The position numbers were made by a program, and so were the translations under genes. Shown here piece by piece: positions 58,801-64,000 of a stretch of DNA of 64,000 bases. Location of the stretch: NCBI GenBank assembly GCA_014529385.2, contig CM043960.1, positions 75,682,410 to 75,746,409 on the forward strand. The letters are read 5' to 3'. The DNA is from Adiantum capillus-veneris. Its lineage: Eukaryota; Streptophyta; Polypodiopsida; Polypodiales; Pteridaceae. Below the pieces are notes generated by a model, which worked only from the letters and a program-made list of their open reading frames with translations, ran no database searches and was not told the DNA's origin. Within the stretch, counting starts at the first letter, position 1, and each line of letters opens with the position of its first letter.

Positions 58801-59825
58801 ACTTGAAGTCTATGAATATTAAGTTTGGTGAAGTGAAGGTAGAAGTTCAAAAGATACTCACACACTTAGCATTGTGAGGTATGAGTGGAGAATCTTCTAC
58901 ATCAAAAACCCTTCTTGGAAACATGGAAGCTATTCCAATGTCCTTTGATGTCACATGTGCTACATTTGTTTCTTGAAGCAACCATCGATTCCATCTTTTA
59001 CACTGCATGCTTTTGTTCGACAAATTCATATGCATATAGGGTGACCCATAATTGGAACTTGCATTAGGAACACTTCCTTTGTTTATCCCAAGCACTCACC
59101 TTGCATGATAGGTACTTCTAGTTCCGTTCTTATATTCCAATAAGAGCGTATACCAAAGGCTCTTTTTTCCCACTGGGTTTTTTTCCTTTGATCATCCAGG
59201 TTTTAGATCCTAATATAGAGACACCCATCACCATCCTCTTGTATATCTTTCTTCTATATCAACAATAAGGATATGGCTACCCAAATCAATCGCCAATAAC
59301 TTGGAGCAAGAGCTACAGATCACAAGATACTTATCAAGAGTAAATCTTACAATCAAGGACAACGACAAAGCTTCAGCAAACATGGGCAAAATGAAGAATG
59401 GCATACAAAGACAATGGATAAACAATGACAACTTTAGAAGAAAAGATCTCCACACCAAGATTAAATAGCTCAACAGTATTGAAGTTAGTGAAACATTGCA
59501 GTGGAACCAAAGAGAAAAAGTCCATCATCAACACAATGACAAAATAAGCTCAGTTCCAACAAAGGCAAGCAACACCAAAAGCCATCTTCAAGGCTAACAA
59601 TGGTCACCAAAAGAAGAATGTGGCAACAATTATAAAATTGCCTTTGACAATTGAGCTCCAACACATGCATCAACAAGGGAACATGAGACATGAAGCGCTT
59701 AAGGAAGGGGGAGCGTCCTCAACAACAAAGCACTTCCCAAGCTAATGACCAACCTTGAAGACAACCCTAATGACAAGACTGTACATGGTCGTGTCAAGGG
59801 ACGACACAAGATAGAAAGGGGGGAA
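52890..59825 (+). mobile_element. Ty3/gypsy relic: gag and protease regions
   Basis: Plus-strand parts: gag (about 53.5-54.0 kb, LEGTSLTWFQPLN and LSILCIEVLRNKTL), a cysteine-containing knuckle-like piece (about 54.5 kb), a retropepsin-like region (about 55.85-56.1 kb, with RQLKMVQDWGY after it), then 3 kb with scattered frames and no recognisable reverse transcriptase or integrase. A purine tract (59813-59825) precedes the 3' LTR. No 5' LTR was found. It is old and heavily broken, and could have been non-autonomous. Confidence 0.6.
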
Positions 59826-60373
59826 TGCTAGCGGATTGACCATATGGTTGCCCACCTGGCCAAACATATAGCCAGACACCACATTTGTACTCTATTATTT
59901 TTTTGAGCTAGCATGGTGATATTTGCATAAATTCTTATTCCAAAGTAGTAGGTCGATTCCCTCAGTTGTAATTATGTCATGACATTTGTAAAAGTCCATG
60001 TGAGCCGGCCACTGTCCATTTATAAATCCCTAGGTATAAAGGTCAATAACTTTAATGTGAAGAGAGGCTTGTTTTCTGGAGAAGAAGGAGCTATGCAAAA
60101 CGTACACTCAAGCAACTAAAAATCTCCAACTTGTAGTCAAATTTTTTAATGATTGGGTAATCTGTTTTTAATTTCGAATCTTGCATTGTGTTCCTCTCTC
60201 TTTGCTCTTCATTCAAGCCTAAGCAAGCATTGCCACCTTTGTTGAATTGAGATTGACAACCTCAAAGAGTCTTCATGCCCCATTTGAGTCATTTCCCTGA
60301 GTATTTGACATTATGTTAGTGCCAAATAGCTATGTTGTAGATGTCTGTCTTGCAAGGACTTGCTAACATAGCA
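59826..60373 (+). repeat. 3' LTR of the gypsy relic
   Basis: 548 bp, from TGCTAGCGG, directly after AGAAAGGGGGGAA, to ACATAGCA. The ends form the short inverted repeat TGCTA/TAGCA. A TATA-like TTTATAAATCCC near 60019 fits the promoter. No second copy is in the window. Confidence 0.6.
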
Positions 60374-61999
60374 CATCTACCGAGGGATTCAAAAAACTGA
60401 CAAATAGTTGGCCCCTAGTGAAACTTCAACACTTATATTGGTCGTTTGAACTATGATTACTGATTCAAAAAGACCGACATGCACTTAGACAAGAACTTCA
60501 GGTCCATGCATTCACTACAGCTCTGACCATCCATCTGCAACTGCCCATGGATCTACAAATTGCTTCAAACTTCAAGCTACCATAACTTTCACACCGTGGC
60601 TTTGTTTGGCAAGCGGTATGGACCTTCTTGTAGACCACATTGAGGGCCACCTTTAGCGTTCCCTTTGCACTTTTCACACTTCAACCATCCACCTCTAACA
60701 TGCAATAGCAAAGAATTTTGGCCTTGAAAACCACATAAAAGATACATAACCGCTGTCCCCTTGATCTTCACAACGACCTGTCCACTTTGGCATGGCCTTG
60801 AAAGCACACATATCCTTGCATTGCACAATTCCTGGCATTGGACAACTTTAATTGCACCATCATTGCTCAACCACCTTGTTGAACATCTGTACTCAACCAC
60901 AAAAAGGCTTTATTCATCTATAAACTAGAAAACTTCCAAACATCATGAGAAAACAAAAGAAACTACCATATGCCACAAAGCCCTACTCTTGTTTCATGCC
61001 ACCATCCCCAAGTGGGTTGCTCAACCCCCTACATATTATGACCTCTTGGATCAAACACCTGGCTTTGAGCACATCTTCTCATCTGCAACAACTTTCAATA
61101 GTGTTGTACCCAAGCACGTAGCCATCCATGCATACAATAAGCCCATAGCACTCTTGCACCACTCTGAGCATCACCCTATCTCCTTCGTGATTCACAAAGA
61201 GCACCATTGTGCACACCATCCTTCTCCATACGTATATCTAACCCTATAGACATGTCTGACCCTCCCTCTCAACCATGTACAACAAAGATCTTCTCAAGAG
61301 AACCCCGTATTTGACAATAATCCATCACACAACTACACTCACAAGAGTACCTTTCAACCTTGACTCATGTACCTCTTTTGAAATCCAAGTCGCACCGTGG
61401 GATTCCCTTTCATTGCCATTTAGCATACTTGCTACATAGGAAATGCTTCCACCTTTGGCTCCATGCTTACTTCCACATCTATAATGCACTCGATCCTAGC
61501 ATCATCAAGCCCTTCCTCATCAATTGTCCCTTCAAGGTCAACCTGCACGTGTGCCTTGCCAGCTTTAGTTGCCTACACTTCAAGCACTTGTTCTAACACT
61601 TCATCCTTTTCCAAATAAGAGAGAAACTCACCCCATACCGCACCTTCCTAGTCTTCCTCCACAATTAAGACCGCTCTATCTTTCATGGAAAAACTGCACA
61701 CTTGATGCACCATTGTTGCACATTCCACTACAAATTTCATAAGCATAGCCGTCAACATGGAACCACATAGGATCTTCACATGCATGTCTTCTCTTATAGG
61801 CCCAAACTCTTCTACTTGACTTTTATCCTGCACCTTGGCTTGCACTTCTTTGTGCTCCTCTAATACAACTTTCAAATATTTACCCAAATGCAAGAGATCA
61901 TACTCCTCATACCTTGAGCGGGATGAATCGGTTTCCCAGGTTGTATTTGTATCCATAGAACTACTATAGTTTGCTTCTACCTTTTTTTTTTGTCTCAAG
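60374..61999. other. Region without recognisable genes
   Basis: Minus-strand frames at 60589-60900 and 61648-61998 have no motif I can name beyond a few cysteines (CEKCKGNAKGGPQC). They may be part of the gag-bearing relic to the right or other decayed material. I make no gene call. Confidence 0.3.
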
Positions 62000-63051
62000 A
62001 TCAGGAATTTTCTCTACCTTCACTGCTTTAATCTCATCTACAAACCTCACTTTTGAATCTCTAGCACACATCAATGGAGCATGACCAATCATACCTGGAC
62101 TTTTTTACACATCTTCTATTTGATCAAGAACTGCTTGCACTTCTTCTCCAATTTTTTCATAGTAGGAACTTCCCTAACTGGCATCTTGGGCATAGAAACC
62201 ACTCCATCTCTTTGCAACCAAAGAACCCTTGGATCCTCTTGCATTGGAACATCCTCTAGCATCAACTTCACCTTTATTTCCACCACTTCAATTGGCCCAA
62301 GCACCATTGCATTTGACAAACCCTGCCTAGCTTGACACTTCTTCAAAATCTTCTTGGTTCAACCTCTTGCAAAATTAACCACTTTTTCATACATCACAAG
62401 CTCATTTTCTTTGACCTTATCTCAAACATCTAGGCTTGAAAATCACCATCCAAGCTTTGCTTCAGGCCATCTAGCTTCTACTTTACTTCATCCAATTGCA
62501 CATCCAACGCATACTTGCTTCAAAAGGCCATTTCTAAACTTTCTCAATTTGCCTTTTCTTCATCATGCAACTCCTTGTACCATATCTTTGCTTTACCAGG
62601 AACCAAAAGCAAAAAAACTTAAACCACGCCTTCATCTCTTGATGATCTGGTCTCTAGCAAAAATAGCCCATAATCTTGCAACGAGCTTTCCACATCTTAA
62701 CTCTAGTGAGAATTGGAAAACCCAACCACACCATCTTTAACAGAATCAGCTCTTCAAAAAATGCACTTTTAGTAGCTCCAAAACCACAACTTCACCTTGA
62801 ATAGGAGCAATCAGATACTCCTCCATGGTGGCACCATAAGACGGAGAGGAAAATGAGAACACACCCAAAAACACACACAGATTGCCTCTCTGTAGCCCAG
62901 GGTACTCACAACACCCCCATCCACTAGAAATCACCTTCAAAACCTCACATTTTTGCAAGAAACAAAGTGCTTACACGCATTCCAATGCACACATGCTTCC
63001 CACAAAAACCAGACAACAATCCCCTTGAGTTTTTCCACTTCATACCTCAAC

Positions 63052-63132
<81 letters not shown>

Positions 63133-63185
63133 TGGGGGGCACACACCGCTTACACACACTGGCACCACACACAATTGAGCAAAGA
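62000..63185 (-). mobile_element. Ty3/gypsy gag and leader relic
   Basis: The minus strand has the gag pattern VPGKAKIWYKELHDEE near 62570. The leader at about 62825-63184 aligns with 10130-10390, so both come from one family. The alignment runs up to GAGCAAAG at 63184 and then stops where an LTR of another family begins, so the later insertion point is defined. It is broken, with many breaks. Confidence 0.55.
63053..63132. repeat. (CT)n(CA)n compound microsatellite
   Basis: About 29 CT units then about 10 CA units, within the gypsy leader. The matching leader near 10300 has only a short CT run. Confidence 0.95.
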
Positions 63186-64000
63186 TGTCATAATAACTAA
63201 TATCTAATTCTCCTAAATGATTTTCTCATGTTAAACTGATCATTTAATATGGTCAAGTACCAGGGGAGAAAAAGTTAGATTATTGGTAAGCCTAGCAAAC
63301 TGGTCACAATAGGGATCCAAAGGGGGACCATCTACAGAAGAGCAATGTGCAAGCAATGGGCTTCAAATACCTAAGGTTCAGCCCATTAAGACTTCCAAAA
63401 TGCTAAGGTTCCAATTTTCATTGTAAAGTCCAATGGTCAAACCTTAGGGATATTGGATGCTTTGTCAGTGTAAAAAAAGTCTTCCTAGATCCCTACATAG
63501 GAGCGTGCGAGCCCTTTTAGTAGGGGATGAGAGAGAAACACATACACACACACACACACACACTCATGCAAGCCCCTTTACACAAAGGGCATAGTGGACA
63601 CATGTCAGCTCCCTAGCCCAATTGCCCACAAGGTGCATTCAAATCCTATTGGATGACCATAGAGGTGGACCAATGAGAATTAGGCTAGAGTAAACATAGT
63701 TTAATTCATTTAAAAAACACTTAATAAAAGAACCAATAAGAAAGCTCTCTAGAAGAATATTCGACAGTCTCCCAAGGGGTCCAATGAGCATTCAACAACC
63801 CAATGGCTTGCTTGCTTCCTATTGGGGCTAGAAGACAAAGGGGTCCAATGAGAGTTTAATTGCATTCTTTAATTACCTAAAGCTCTCACAAAAGGGGAAA
63901 GGGAGACACATGTCACAAGGCTATCACTTATGCTTCTCAATTATGATTGGCTAAGCTTTGCAGGGTCCAATGGCGTGCCATCAAGAGTAAATTGCAAGAG
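63186..64000 (+). repeat. Chromovirus LTR, runs off the window
   Basis: Begins TGTCATAATAACTAATATCT and aligns along its length with the complement of 38340-39159. No purine tract precedes it; the left neighbour is gypsy leader sequence. So it is a 5' LTR or a solo LTR. At least 815 bp are present. It contains CCAAT-rich blocks and a short CA tract (63541-63564). Confidence 0.65.
63541..63564. repeat. (CA)n microsatellite inside the LTR
   Basis: About 11 CA units, at the same place in the LTR as the long GT tract at 38586-38701. Confidence 0.9.

Overview
The window reads as nuclear DNA of a vascular plant, most likely a fern. It has very few genes among nested retrotransposons, LINEs, short elements and long dinucleotide repeats. 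The fern call is inference. It rests on two decayed arrays of PLS-type pentatricopeptide (PPR) repeats whose wording (ITYAC-L-K-ACG, MYAKCG) resembles the very large PPR families of homosporous ferns, plus plant copia, chromovirus and L1-type elements. Nothing in the window is bacterial.

Layout. 1-3.57 kb: a minus-strand copia LTR with leader, a dispersed repeat, two minus-strand LINE 3' ends and a SINE-like head. 3.57-16.53 kb: two minus-strand copia elements of one family around a 1.6 kb spacer. The first is broken, the second looks whole. 16.97-18.29 kb: an uninterrupted PLATZ zinc-finger gene, the one host gene that looks intact. 19.0-21.2 kb: a minus-strand PPR pseudogene. 21.37-28.93 kb: a nearly full-length L1-type LINE with a TRIM-like LTR element of 1.84 kb in its 5' region. 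29.5-30.25 kb: a nested palindrome carrying RNA polymerase III box-like motifs. 30.6-31.7 kb: an in-frame 144 bp duplication, long CT/CA tracts and a TA-flanked MITE. 31.9-34.7 kb: a second, plus-strand PPR pseudogene. 35-38.3 kb: mostly anonymous AT-rich DNA. 38.3-42.85 kb: a broken minus-strand chromovirus with its 3' LTR. 43-49.9 kb: a LINE endonuclease relic, unknown coding blocks, a gag-protease relic, a possible spliced gene of unknown function and an integrase relic. 50-53 kb: no genes. 53-60.4 kb: a plus-strand Ty3/gypsy gag-protease relic with its 3' LTR. 60.4-63.2 kb: a minus-strand gag relic. 63.19 kb to the end: a plus-strand LTR of the same family as the one at 38.3-39.16 kb.

Most notable observations. 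(1) The copia pair has swapped flanks. The 5 bp flanks and two diagnostic LTR sites join the outer two LTRs and the inner two LTRs, not the LTRs of each element as it now stands. This is the pattern expected if a circle carrying one copia copy recombined into another copy. (2) Two copies of one chromovirus LTR carry a CA/GT tract at the same place, short in one and about 58 units in the other. (3) A MITE sits beside a tandem copy of its own empty target. (4) The palindrome at 29.5-30.25 kb holds smaller hairpins and facing pol III box-like motifs. (5) A possible two-exon gene at 47.3-48.7 kb matches no family I recognise.

The genes do not form a pathway. PLATZ is a DNA-binding regulator, and nearly all other coding material belongs to mobile elements or dead PPR copies. 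Every identity is by eye, and no search was run.
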